A stretch of DNA of 64,000 bases from an uncultured Collinsella sp. (GTDB lineage: Bacteria > Actinomycetota > Coriobacteriia > Coriobacteriales > Coriobacteriaceae), in NCBI GenBank assembly GCA_958415625.1, contig CATYZI010000007.1, positions 1 through 64,000 of the forward strand, written 5' to 3'. Both the position numbers and the translations under genes were made by a program. Below, piece by piece: positions 16,157 through 25,510 of this stretch. Under the pieces are notes generated by a model, which searched no databases, had not been told where the DNA came from, and worked only from the letters and a program-made list of their open reading frames with translations. How positions within the stretch are numbered: position 1 is the first letter of the stretch; each line of letters opens with the position of its first letter.

Positions 16157-18064
16157 ATGGAACAGATTATCTTGAACATACTCGAGGCTCTGCGTCGCGG
16201 CGAGACCGTGGACGACAAAGCGCTCGTCAAACTGATACATGCCGAGGCGCGCCGTGAGGGTGCCGACAAACGCGATTTGGCCAAGCGCCGTCTGCTGCCG
16301 TTCTACCAGCGGGTTAAACGTGAGGAGCCGGTTCGGTGGGCTGCGTGGAATGTCGATGCCGAGCTGGAGCGTCAACTGCTGCAGGTCCTGCGTATGAAGC
16401 CGCGCCGAACGGCCTCGGGCGTGGCGACCATTACCGTCATTACCAAGCCCTGGCCATGCTCGGGCGATTGCCTGTTTTGCCCCAACGATCTGCGCATGCC
16501 CAAAAGCTATCTGCACGCCGAGCCGGCGTGCGCCCGTGCGGAGCAAAACTGCTTCGACCCGTATCTGCAGGTGAGCGCTCGTCTGACCGCGCTTTCGCAG
16601 ATGGGACATGCGACCGACAAGATAGAGCTCATTGTGCTCGGCGGTACCTGGAGCGACTATCCGCAAGGGTATCAGACGTGGTTTATGTCGGAGCTTTTCC
16701 GTGCGCTCAATGACGATGCCGTCGCCGGTGTGGCGGCAAACCCCATGTTGGCGCGTCCGGGCATCAGCCGTGCCGAGGCAGGGCGCCTGCTCGATGACGC
16801 TCCCGCCGATGCCCTGCCGCCGGTGGTAACAGAGCGCCGCGAGCGCTATCGGGCTGCCGGCATTGCGACCGACGAGGCCGAGCTTGCGAGCGGCGTTGCC
16901 GACGAGCAGGGGCGTGTGGATGCTGTCGTTGGTGGCTATAACCGCGCAGTGCGTCGTCTGTACGGCCCCGGTACGCCATGGGGCGAGGCTGTCGAGTGGC
17001 AGACGGCAACGATGGAGGAGCTTGAGCGTCAGCAGCGCATCAACGAGACGGCGAAGCATCGCGTGGTGGGGCTCGTTATCGAGACCCGCCCCGATGCCGT
17101 GACGCCACAGGCGCTCACGCTCATTCGTCGTCTGGGCTGCACCAAGATTCAGATGGGCATCCAGAGCCTCGACCAGCATTTGCTCGATATCAACGAGCGT
17201 CGCATTTCGGTGGCTCAGATCGAGCAGGCGTTTTCGCTTGCGCGCCTCTTTGGCTTTAAGATCCATGCGCATTTTATGCTCAACTTATTGGGCGCCACAC
17301 CCGAGGGGGACAAGCGCGACTACGAGCGCTTTATGACCGAAGGGGCCTTTATGCCCGACGAGGTCAAGGTCTACCCGTGCGCGCTCATCGAGGGCTCGCG
17401 TCTGGTGGGCTGCTATGAGCGCGGCGAGTGGCGTCCCTATACCGAGGAAGAGCTGCTCGATGTGTTGGCCGACGACATCGTGGTGACGCCGGCGTTCTGC
17501 CGCATCAGTCGCATGATCCGCGACTTTAGCTCCGACGACATCATGGTGGGCAACAAGAAGCCCAACCTGCGTCAGCTCGTTGAAAACCGCTTGTCGGCTC
17601 GTGGGGAAGGCGCGACAGTGCGTGAGATTCGCTATCGCGAGATTAGCACGGCGGGCGCCGACTTGCATGAGCTGACCCTTGACGAGGAAGTGGCGTACGA
17701 GACGCCGGTGACGCACGAGCGCTTTTTGCAGTGGGTGACGCCGCAGGGCAAGATCGCGGGCTTTTTGCGTCTGTCTCTGCCCGATCGTGCTTTTGTTGCC
17801 GCGCATGCGGATGAGTTGCCGACGACACCGGACGAGGCGATGATTCGCGAGGTGCACGTGTATGGCATGGCGGCGCGCGTGGGAGATCAAGGCCAGGCAG
17901 CCCAGCACCATGGATTGGGGCGTTTGCTCGTAGAGCGTGCGTGCGAGATTGCCCGGGATGCGGGTTATACGCGTATCAACGTGATTAGCGCAATCGGTAC
18001 GCGCGAGTACTATCGCCATTTGGGTTTTTGCGATCATGGACTCTATCTGCAAAAGGAGCTCTAG
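16157..18064 (+). CDS. elp3: Elp3-family radical SAM/GNAT tRNA uridine-34 modifying enzyme
   Basis: This 635-residue protein joins a radical SAM domain and a C-terminal acetyltransferase. The cluster ligands are C101-x3-C105-x2-C108 in KPWPCSGDCLFCP, following the family lead-in GVATITVITKPWPC. The GNAT part (about 545-635) contains QHHGLGRLL and a terminal GTREYYRHLGF. Elp3 homologues acetylate wobble U34 to start cm5U formation. The length fits bacterial and archaeal Elp3. The 3' end is 0 bases from the next gene, so they are likely co-expressed. Confidence 0.93.
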   Translation: MEQIILNILEALRRGETVDDKALVKLIHAEARREGADKRDLAKRRLLPFYQRVKREEPVRWAAWNVDAELERQLLQVLRMKPRRTASGVATITVITKPWPCSGDCLFCPNDLRMPKSYLHAEPACARAEQNCFDPYLQVSARLTALSQMGHATDKIELIVLGGTWSDYPQGYQTWFMSELFRALNDDAVAGVAANPMLARPGISRAEAGRLLDDAPADALPPVVTERRERYRAAGIATDEAELASGVADEQGRVDAVVGGYNRAVRRLYGPGTPWGEAVEWQTATMEELERQQRINETAKHRVVGLVIETRPDAVTPQALTLIRRLGCTKIQMGIQSLDQHLLDINERRISVAQIEQAFSLARLFGFKIHAHFMLNLLGATPEGDKRDYERFMTEGAFMPDEVKVYPCALIEGSRLVGCYERGEWRPYTEEELLDVLADDIVVTPAFCRISRMIRDFSSDDIMVGNKKPNLRQLVENRLSARGEGATVREIRYREISTAGADLHELTLDEEVAYETPVTHERFLQWVTPQGKIAGFLRLSLPDRAFVAAHADELPTTPDEAMIREVHVYGMAARVGDQGQAAQHHGLGRLLVERACEIARDAGYTRINVISAIGTREYYRHLGFCDHGLYLQKEL

Positions 18065-18943
18065 ATGAACAAGCCGAGTGTTTCTGCTGGCGTCGTTGCC
18101 GGTGTTGCTCTGGGAGCCGCGGCGCTTGGTGCGGCCGCTGTCGCTGTTCGTGCTGCCTGTCTGCAGGTTGCGCGAACCCGCAATGGGTTGGCGCGTGTGA
18201 AACGCGTGCACGATGAGGGCGGCGACGAGATTCGCGTGTTGGTGCAAGGCAGCGTCTACCAAAGCGCAAGTTACGTTGGTGAGCGTTGGGCGGAGCCCGT
18301 CTTTGCGTACTATCGTGCGTTTGACGACGTGTTTGAGTCCGAGGATGCGATGCGTGATGCTTATGGTCACGGTATCAACCGCATGCTTATGCTGGGTGGC
18401 GGCGGGTTTGCCTATCCCAAGTTCGCGCTGATGTCGCACGAGGGCTTGCGCATGGACGTCATCGAGTATGACGGAGAGATTACGCGCCTGGCGCGCCGCT
18501 GGTTCTATCTGGACGAGCTGGAGTGCACGGCGGGCGATCGCCTGCGGGTGATAACCGCTGAGGCTCGCTCTTATCTGGGCGTGACGAGTGTTGGTCATCG
18601 TCGCTACGACGTGGTCGTGAGCGATTGCTTTGGCGGTGCCGAGCCCGTACGCGAGCTGGCGACGGTTGAGGCGTTGCGTTTGGTGCGGGGCAGCCTAAAT
18701 GTCGGTGGCGTCTACGTTGCCAATATCGTAAGCACAAACGAGGGGAGCGATGTGACGTTCCTGCGCGACTGCGCTGCCACGGCACTCGAGGTATTCGCCC
18801 ATGTCTGGGTGGTCCCCTGTGGCGATGCGGAGTTCGGCGGCGAGGAGAACTACCTGCTCATCGCCAGCGACGGCGACTATGTCTTTGCCGAAGCCGTGCC
18901 CTTCGACGCCGACTTCCTCGGCACCGCCCTTCACGACAAGTAA
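18065..18943 (+). CDS. Spermidine synthase-like SAM-fold protein
   Basis: This 292-residue protein starts with a hydrophobic, Ala/Val-rich segment (about 10-35) that could anchor it in the membrane. A Rossmann SAM/dcSAM-binding domain follows (LMLGGGGFAYPKF near 110, VIEYDGEI near 135, VVVSDCFGG near 185). This matches spermidine-synthase-like proteins. The aminopropyl-transfer residues are not clearly complete, so another methyl or aminopropyl transferase role is possible. It abuts elp3 directly. Confidence 0.7.
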   Translation: MNKPSVSAGVVAGVALGAAALGAAAVAVRAACLQVARTRNGLARVKRVHDEGGDEIRVLVQGSVYQSASYVGERWAEPVFAYYRAFDDVFESEDAMRDAYGHGINRMLMLGGGGFAYPKFALMSHEGLRMDVIEYDGEITRLARRWFYLDELECTAGDRLRVITAEARSYLGVTSVGHRRYDVVVSDCFGGAEPVRELATVEALRLVRGSLNVGGVYVANIVSTNEGSDVTFLRDCAATALEVFAHVWVVPCGDAEFGGEENYLLIASDGDYVFAEAVPFDADFLGTALHDK

Positions 18944-18969
18944 GTCTCTCCGTCCCAAAAAGACTGGTC

Positions 18970-21414
18970 TTAGGCGTGGTCGCGCCAGCTGAGGACGCGC
19001 TGCTTCATGCCCTCTATGTCGAGCACGCCTTCGGCAAAGCCCTTGCGCACGAGCTCTTCGGGAACAAACTCGTCGTAGCGGTCAAAGTAAGGCACCTCGC
19101 CAGGATAGACGAGCTCGATGGGATCGAAGTCTTTCTCGGCCTCGGCGGCGAGTACCTCAAAGAACGTCTCCTCGTCGGCCTTCATCTTAAACTGCATAAA
19201 GTACGGGCGTGACGGGTCGAGTCCGCGAAGGCCCAGCTCAGCTGCGCATTTGATTTTAAGCATACGCTCGAGCGCCAGAAAGGCGTAGCTTCCCAACCAG
19301 GGGAAGAGCGCCCAGGTGTCGCCGCCCAGGTTAATGAGCGGCCTAGTTCCCGCACCCGAAATCTCAGCCGTATGGCGAGCCTGCGCCAAGCGGGCCCGCG
19401 CGTTACCCATAAGATACGGATACGTGGCATGTTCGTTGAGCGCCTTGCGCATGCGCTCGAGTACGTGTGTATTGATGTCTCCGGGGCAATCGCCAAAGTA
19501 TGCCGGCACACGGCCCTTGACCTGCGTGGCAAAGACGGTGTGGCGCTTCCAGTCCACTTCCTCGACAATCCAGCAGTGTCCGGCGATGGCGATGCGCTCA
19601 CCGGGCGGAGGGGGGTTGACGATCGTGCCCAACTCGGCCGACTCGCTGCGAACGGTGAACTCCTCGTTTTCCTGGAACACGGCGTAGAACTTAAAGTTGT
19701 TGATGATGCGCTCGCCCGCGAGGCCCACGATGAGCCCATCGCCCTCGGTGACCTGGATGTGGTCGATCTTGATGAGGTGACGCAGCAGCACGCGATAGTC
19801 ATCGGCCGAGACGCGATGGAAATAGCTGAGCGTGAGCACGCGCTGGGCAAGTTCTGCCGGCGTGAGCTCTCCGGTGCTGGCGAGGGTCGACATGGTCTGG
19901 TGATAGAGCAGACTGTAGGGGAGTCGATCGAGCTCAGGCGGCTCGACCCACTTTTCCTCGCGATAGAGTTGTACGAGCGCGATGCCCTGGAGGAGTTTCC
20001 AAGGTATCGTTTCAGGCATCATCGTGCGCGGCTCGGGCTCTTCCTCGCGCATGACAAACCACATCTCGGGCGGAAGATCGCGGCGCCCCGTGCGGCCCAT
20101 TCGCTGCAAAAAGGAGCTGACGGTAAACGGCGCATCGATCTGAAACGCACGCTCCAGACGGCCGATATCGATGCCGAGTTCCAGCGTAGAGGTGGTAACG
20201 GTCGTCTGTGCCTGTTCCTCGTCGCGCATAAGCTCTTCTGCCGTCTCACGCAACGATGCCGAAAGATTGCCGTGATGGATGAGGAAACGGTCGGGCTCGT
20301 GTCGACTTTCGCAGTAGCTGCGCAGCATGGAGCATACGGCCTCCGCCTCTTCGCGCGAGTTGGCAAAGACCAGGCACTTGCGGCCGCGGGTGTGTTCGAA
20401 GATATAGCCCATGCCGGGGTCGGCGTTGTCTGGTGCTGTGTCGGTGGGGTTGAGTAATGCCTGTTCGGGTGCTCGGGGAATGTCGACTTCGCCCTCGGGG
20501 GCCGAGGAAGCGCGACTGTCCTTGGGGGCAGCCTTGCCCCGTGCCTGCTCGCGACGTTGGCGGCGTTCCTCCTGTGTGAGTTGTCCGCTATGGCGCATGT
20601 CTTGGGTGCTGACGGGCAGTGCCGCGGGTGCCGCTGCCTCAATGCGCTCGCATGCAAGCACTTCGGCCTCTTGAGGACCCATGCTCTTGAATCCCCGCTG
20701 CTGCGCCTGGGGACCCGAGTTGTAGAAGTGCTCCATGGAGATACGCCACACGCGGCGCGGTTCCTCAAAACGAGGGATAACGCAGTCGCGTCCCGTTCCC
20801 TGCGAGAGAAAGGCACCCGTGCGCTCGGGGTCGCCGATGGTAGCCGAAAGGCCAATGCGGCGGGGTTGTACGCCGGCCATGCGCGACAGGCGCTCAATAA
20901 GGCAGAGCGTCTGCCCGCCTCGATCGCCGCGCATAAGCGAATGGACCTCGTCGATGACGACGTAGCGCAGATCGCAGAACATGCGCGGAATCGCCATGTG
21001 CTTATGGATCAAGAGCGCCTCGAGCGACTCGGGCGTAATCTGCAAGATACCGCTCGGCTTTTTGATGAGCTTTGCCTTGTGCGACTGCGAAACGTCGCCA
21101 TGCCAGTGCCAGACGGGGATGTCGGCTTCTTCGCAGAGGTCGTTGAGGCGGACGAACTGATCGTTGATGAGCGCCTTGAGGGGGCCAATGTAGAGGGCGC
21201 CCACGCTTGCGGGCGGGTTCTCCCAAAACTCGGTCAGGATGGGAAAGAAGGCCGCTTCGGTTTTGCCGGAAGCTGTGGATGCCGTTAGGAGCACATTGTC
21301 TTGTGTGTTGAAGATGGCATCTGCTGCCGCAACCTGGATAGAGCGCAGACTCTCCCAATCGTGGGAGTAGATGAAGTCTTGGATAAACGGGGCGTAGCGG
21401 TCAAAGGCGTTCAC
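18970..21414 (-). CDS. Lhr-like superfamily 2 helicase (BrxHI-like)
   Basis: This 814-residue helicase has Walker A TASTASGKT (44-52), motif II DEVH, and the Lhr hallmark HSLMRGDRGGQ. A linker of about 90 residues sits between the two RecA domains, and motif VI is QRMGRTGRR. A helicase of this type is brxHI in type 2 BREX. The GTG at 21414 is chosen because GAGGAGG precedes it; the frame is open to 21480. It is the last gene of the operon with the BrxD-like ATPase and the TerB protein. It probably acts on DNA in that system. Confidence 0.88.
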   Translation of the reverse strand: MNAFDRYAPFIQDFIYSHDWESLRSIQVAAADAIFNTQDNVLLTASTASGKTEAAFFPILTEFWENPPASVGALYIGPLKALINDQFVRLNDLCEEADIPVWHWHGDVSQSHKAKLIKKPSGILQITPESLEALLIHKHMAIPRMFCDLRYVVIDEVHSLMRGDRGGQTLCLIERLSRMAGVQPRRIGLSATIGDPERTGAFLSQGTGRDCVIPRFEEPRRVWRISMEHFYNSGPQAQQRGFKSMGPQEAEVLACERIEAAAPAALPVSTQDMRHSGQLTQEERRQRREQARGKAAPKDSRASSAPEGEVDIPRAPEQALLNPTDTAPDNADPGMGYIFEHTRGRKCLVFANSREEAEAVCSMLRSYCESRHEPDRFLIHHGNLSASLRETAEELMRDEEQAQTTVTTSTLELGIDIGRLERAFQIDAPFTVSSFLQRMGRTGRRDLPPEMWFVMREEEPEPRTMMPETIPWKLLQGIALVQLYREEKWVEPPELDRLPYSLLYHQTMSTLASTGELTPAELAQRVLTLSYFHRVSADDYRVLLRHLIKIDHIQVTEGDGLIVGLAGERIINNFKFYAVFQENEEFTVRSESAELGTIVNPPPPGERIAIAGHCWIVEEVDWKRHTVFATQVKGRVPAYFGDCPGDINTHVLERMRKALNEHATYPYLMGNARARLAQARHTAEISGAGTRPLINLGGDTWALFPWLGSYAFLALERMLKIKCAAELGLRGLDPSRPYFMQFKMKADEETFFEVLAAEAEKDFDPIELVYPGEVPYFDRYDEFVPEELVRKGFAEGVLDIEGMKQRVLSWRDHA

Positions 21415-21495
21415 GGGGCCTCCTCTCAAAAACGAATCTCTCAGCGCGGTTGGCAACGGCTTGCTGCATGACTGCCTCAACGTTTTCCCAGATAA

Positions 21496-21532
21496 AACCT
21501 GCCAAAATAAACCTGTCCCTTTTTGGCAGGTT
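21496..21532 (-). terminator. Hairpin between the BrxD-like gene and the helicase
   Basis: A perfect 12-bp stem (21496-21507 with 21521-21532) includes the last base pairs of the BrxD-like stop codon. The loop carries GGGACAG on the minus strand and a T-rich tail follows. It may attenuate transcription into the helicase gene, or be a dispersed palindrome. Confidence 0.6.
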
Positions 21533-22835
21533 AGATGGTGAATTCGGCGAAGTTACGGTCGCCGCCTGCGGTATCGGTGTCACCTGTTGCGGCTGCCGTC
21601 GCCAGCGCGTCGCCGCCGACGCTTTGCAGCAGCTCGGCCACGTTGGCGTCGGGGTTTTGGCATAGGATGTCGAGCAGCTCGATAAAGTCACGAATGACTT
21701 CACGCGGCGTCAGATGCGTGTCGGCTCCCACGCGACCGAACTCGATCTTGAGGAAGTCCACCAAGTCGTTCTCGGTAAGCGTGGGCGTCCAGCCAAAGTA
21801 GCCGGCGTGAATTTGCATGAGTTTTTCGATGAGCACCAGCAGCTCCTCGTAGGTGAGTGGCTGCAGACGGATGATGGGCGCGAGCATGTCCTTAAGGTCC
21901 TCGCGCGCAAAGCGACCCTGAGCGAGTCGGCTGCGCAGAGCCTCGTAGGAGAACACGCCGCGGCGGCGGTCTTCGATGGAGGTTGGCGTGCCGCCCATAA
22001 TCATGCCCAGGTACTGCGCCTTGCCCTGAAGTGTGTCGTTGTACATGGTCAGGATCTTCTCGTAGTTGTACTGGCGCGTGATGGCGTTGGGAATCTTATA
22101 CAGATTCACGAGTTCGTCGATGAGCACCAGCATGCCCTTGTAGCCGCTGCAAACCAAAAAACGCGCGATGAGTTTGACGTAGTCGTACCAGTCGTCATCG
22201 CTGATGATGGTTGAGGACCCCAGTTCGGCGCGGGCCTCGCTCTTGGTGCGGTATTCGCCGCGGATCCATTTGGTCACGCGGCTCATGGCTTCTTCGTCGC
22301 CCTCGGATACGGCCGTGCGATAGCGGCGGAGCATGCGGGTGAAGTCGAAGCCGTGGACCATCTCCTCGAGCGGGGCCAGTTGGGCATTGACGACCGACTC
22401 GTCGACGTCGGCGCACGAGGCGACCCAGCGATCCAGAATAAGGTTGAGCGCACCGCCCTCAGGGCGCGTCTTGGTCGATATGTTGCGGATGAGCTCGCGG
22501 TAGGTGGCAAGGCCCTGTCCCTGACCGCCCTGCAGGCGGCGCTCAGGGGAAAGGTCGGCATCAGCGACGACGAATCCCTCGCCCATGGCATGCGTTCGGA
22601 TGGTCTGAAGCAAGAAGCTCTTGCCGGCGCCGTAGCGACCGACTAAGAAGCGGAAGCTCGCGCCGCCATCGGCGATGAGACTCAAATCGGTGAGCAGGGC
22701 GCGAATCTCGACCTCGCGACCCACGGTGATATAGGGAAGGCCGATGCGCGGGACCACGCCGCCCTTGAGCGAGTTAAGGATAACGGCGGCGACGCGTTTG
22801 GGTACACGGGGCGCTGCGGATGCGGTATCACTCAT
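21531..22835 (-). CDS. BrxC/BrxD-family (DUF2791) P-loop ATPase
   Basis: This 434-residue protein matches the DUF2791/BREX ATP-binding family. Walker A is G66RYGAGKS73 and Walker B is in GMLVLIDELVNL. An AAA+-like core spans about 35-400 and the last ~40 residues are Ala/Thr/Asp-rich. In type 2 BREX, BrxD is encoded next to the Lhr-like helicase BrxHI, and the same pairing is seen here. The start overlaps the stop of the TerB gene by 8 bases, so the two are translationally coupled. Function is inferred to be defence or DNA processing, from family and neighbours. Confidence 0.88.
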   Translation of the reverse strand: MSDTASAAPRVPKRVAAVILNSLKGGVVPRIGLPYITVGREVEIRALLTDLSLIADGGASFRFLVGRYGAGKSFLLQTIRTHAMGEGFVVADADLSPERRLQGGQGQGLATYRELIRNISTKTRPEGGALNLILDRWVASCADVDESVVNAQLAPLEEMVHGFDFTRMLRRYRTAVSEGDEEAMSRVTKWIRGEYRTKSEARAELGSSTIISDDDWYDYVKLIARFLVCSGYKGMLVLIDELVNLYKIPNAITRQYNYEKILTMYNDTLQGKAQYLGMIMGGTPTSIEDRRRGVFSYEALRSRLAQGRFAREDLKDMLAPIIRLQPLTYEELLVLIEKLMQIHAGYFGWTPTLTENDLVDFLKIEFGRVGADTHLTPREVIRDFIELLDILCQNPDANVAELLQSVGGDALATAAATGDTDTAGGDRNFAEFTI

Positions 22836-24588
22836 GGTCTAGGTATCCTCTCACGTCTGCTTCGTAGTCCTCGATAATCTGCGGCCCTGCCGCGCTAAAT
22901 TCAATTACGGTGTCGCCCACCAGGTCAAAGAGCGCCTCGTTGATGCTGTCGACGAGCATGTCCTCGCTCTGCCCCGATTGCACTACCGCCGATTCCGCCT
23001 GTACTGCGTTGTGCTCGAGCAGCGCGCGGAGATAGGCGTCTGCGGCAGGCGTGAGTTCGTTCGTGGCGTCAGCGGGCGCAACAGCTGCGAACGCGGGCGT
23101 CGGCGCGAGAAGCGGTGCCACGACACCAAACTGTTCGGTGGATATGGTTGGCTCGTCGGTCTCGTCCTGCCGAATGGGTGCCGCGACCGCCTCGACAATC
23201 GCGTCGGCTACGGGCTCGGCTTCCGGTTGCCCTGAGTCCGCTGCCTCGGCTTCCACAGGTGCGCCGTCCTCGCGCTCTTCGTCGATCAAAAGCGCTTCGC
23301 GCGTTTGCGCAGCGGCGCTCCGAATGTGCCCCAGCTGACTCAGATCGATATCGATCTTGACGGGCTGGTGTACGGCGTCCCACGAAAGCCATGCCACAAT
23401 CTCGTCATCGATAATTTTGGCCAGATATTTGGGGACCTTTTCTTCCTTAAGGGGATGGGCGGGGTCCAGCGCCAGGCGCAGGCGTTGGTCGCAGGCGCGC
23501 ATCATTTCACCGAGCTTGCTGCTCTTTTGCCTACTACCGTGGATGCGCATGCATTCCCAAAAGCCGTTTTGGCAACGGTAGATATGGATAGGATCCAGGC
23601 GATATTCGCAGTCCTCGTGGCGCTCGGGCGCAAAGAATACGGCCGAGGCAAACATGGTGTAGGGCATGGCCGTCTCCTCCCCAAATAAACTCGCCACGAT
23701 GCCGGTCTTTCGGTGCGTGTCATAGTAGCGCGCCATGCGGACATACACGGCGCATGCCGCGTGGCGCAGATCGCGGTGGTGGCTGCGGTCGAGCCGCGAG
23801 TTACTTAGGTTGTACGTGGAGAGGGCGTTGATGGCGGCCATGAGTCGCTCCTCGCGCACCTCATCGGGCGGAAGGGGGAGCGTGGGCTCGGAGGTTTTGC
23901 GACGTTTGGGGGTCTGGTCGGACGGTGCCGGTGCCGGTACAAGGTCTCGTGCCGCGCGCCGCAGCTCGATAAGGGCGTTATCGAACATGACGGTTTTAGA
24001 GTCGCGGAGCAGCTTGGGGTTGAGCCCATGGAATACGGCGTAATCCTGCAACCACACGCGTGCAAACCGATCAATGCCGGGCTCGAAGGCGCGATAGACA
24101 TCCCAAAAGGCCTTGATCTTGTTAAAACCGTCGAGCGGGTCATCTACGCCAATGCCGCAAATCAGCTCATAGAGATACAGAAAGGCAAAGGACGTAGACG
24201 TTTCCTCGACGGTTCCGCGGCGCACTTGGGCACGCCAGGTAAAGTAGCCGCGCAGCTGCCGGTCGCTCATGGCGTTGTAGGTGGGAAAGTACGACTTAAA
24301 GGTGCCGTTGTAGGGACAGTCGTCCTCAAAGTCGGCCATCAGCAGGCCCTGGCGGTAAAAAAGCTCGGCTTCCGAAAGCCAGCGGCCCGCACCGCCCTTG
24401 GGGTCATCCTGCCAGCGCGATATCTCGCGCATTTTACGGTACTGGTCGGGGAGGAAATTCTGCATCTGTCGGCCGGTTTTGAGAATCGGCTCGTCTGCGT
24501 AGACTTCATGTGAGAAGCGGGCAGACTGATGGGTCCGGGCCTCGGCCATAATGCGCTCGATGAGCATCTTGATGTCCTGGTCGGCCAC
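22828..24588 (-). CDS. TerB-N/TerB-C domain protein
   Basis: This 586-residue protein has a TerB-N domain in the first ~200 residues, with the conserved patterns RWLSEAELFYRQGLL, YNGTFKSYFPTYNAMSDRQL and YLYELICGIG. The middle is a basic-linker region. The C-terminal part fits TerB-C, with an Ala/Glu/Val-rich low-complexity stretch at about 430-510. These domains occur in tellurite-resistance-associated and phage-defence-like systems and link them to P-loop and helicase genes. It is the first gene of the three-gene operon. Confidence 0.8.
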   Translation of the reverse strand: MADQDIKMLIERIMAEARTHQSARFSHEVYADEPILKTGRQMQNFLPDQYRKMREISRWQDDPKGGAGRWLSEAELFYRQGLLMADFEDDCPYNGTFKSYFPTYNAMSDRQLRGYFTWRAQVRRGTVEETSTSFAFLYLYELICGIGVDDPLDGFNKIKAFWDVYRAFEPGIDRFARVWLQDYAVFHGLNPKLLRDSKTVMFDNALIELRRAARDLVPAPAPSDQTPKRRKTSEPTLPLPPDEVREERLMAAINALSTYNLSNSRLDRSHHRDLRHAACAVYVRMARYYDTHRKTGIVASLFGEETAMPYTMFASAVFFAPERHEDCEYRLDPIHIYRCQNGFWECMRIHGSRQKSSKLGEMMRACDQRLRLALDPAHPLKEEKVPKYLAKIIDDEIVAWLSWDAVHQPVKIDIDLSQLGHIRSAAAQTREALLIDEEREDGAPVEAEAADSGQPEAEPVADAIVEAVAAPIRQDETDEPTISTEQFGVVAPLLAPTPAFAAVAPADATNELTPAADAYLRALLEHNAVQAESAVVQSGQSEDMLVDSINEALFDLVGDTVIEFSAAGPQIIEDYEADVRGYLDHE

Positions 24589-24675
24589 CGCTCCTCCTCT
24601 CGAACGCAGCTACGGTGACCTCATATCATAGCACAGCATCAAACAGGTGTTCGAGATACCGCTGCGTTGATAGAT

Positions 24676-25392
24676 TTAGAACAGGAGGGCGTAGATGACG
24701 GCGATGACGACGGAGGGGAGCATATTGGCCGTGCGGAAGGTCTGAGGACGGATGAGGTTGACGCCGACGCAGAAGATGAGCATGGAGCCTACGAGCGAAA
24801 GGCTGTCGAGGGCTGCTGTGGTCATGATGGGGGAGAGCGCGCCGGCAAACAACGTGATCGTCCCCTGGAACACGGCTACGGGCAGGGCCGAGAAGATGCA
24901 GCCGCGTCCGAGCGACGCCGTCATGGTGCAGACGATGATGCAGTCCAGTGCGCCCTTGAGGGCAAGCGTTGACCAGTCGCCGAGCAGGCCGTCCTGGATC
25001 GATCCCACAATTGCCATGGCGCCGATACACACGGTGAGTGAAGTCGAGACAAAAGCGTTGGTGAACTCGTTATCGCCCTCACTGCCGGTCTTGCGCTTGA
25101 GCCATTCGCCAAGGTTCTCGATGGCGGCTTCCAAGTTGACGGCCTCGCCGATGAGCGAACCGAGCGCAAATGAGACGATGAGCATGGTGGTGCCGGTGGT
25201 CGCTAGCGCCTTCCCATCGATAAGGAGCATCTTTTGCATGGTGCCGCCAAGGCCGATAAACAGGACGCACAGCCCCGATGCTTTCATGAGCGTGTCTTGG
25301 ATGCGCGGTGTGATGAAGCGGCCGCCCGCTAATCCCAAAAGACCGCCCGCAACTAAAAGCACAACGTTGATGATTGTTCCCAAGCCCGGCAT
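24676..25392 (-). CDS. DUF554 membrane protein
   Basis: This 238-residue integral membrane protein has six or seven hydrophobic helices and belongs to the DUF554 (YdfK/YqgA) family. Conserved patterns include LFIGLGGTMQ, GSLIGEAVNLE and CIGAMAIVGSIQDGL. The function of the family is unknown. The ATG at 25392 follows AGGAGGG; the frame extends to 25461 without a site. It is transcribed on the minus strand, separately from the TerB operon downstream. Confidence 0.85.
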   Translation of the reverse strand: MPGLGTIINVVLLVAGGLLGLAGGRFITPRIQDTLMKASGLCVLFIGLGGTMQKMLLIDGKALATTGTTMLIVSFALGSLIGEAVNLEAAIENLGEWLKRKTGSEGDNEFTNAFVSTSLTVCIGAMAIVGSIQDGLLGDWSTLALKGALDCIIVCTMTASLGRGCIFSALPVAVFQGTITLFAGALSPIMTTAALDSLSLVGSMLIFCVGVNLIRPQTFRTANMLPSVVIAVIYALLF

Positions 25393-25510
25393 GAGCCCTC
25401 CTGTATTGATGCCAACGTGGCAATCGTAGCAGAACGAAATGCGAGGCACATCGCGACTCATCTAATACGTTATATAAGTGGTGTTAGGAATGATGTGCAG
25501 CATTTAAGCC

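Noticed and set aside
18944..18969. Possible terminator between the spermidine-synthase-like gene and the helicase
   Set aside because: No convincing stem or T-run was found in this short convergent gap.
18970..24588. Complete BREX locus
   Set aside because: Only BrxD- and BrxHI-like genes with a TerB protein were found; no PglX methyltransferase, PglZ or BrxC gene is present.
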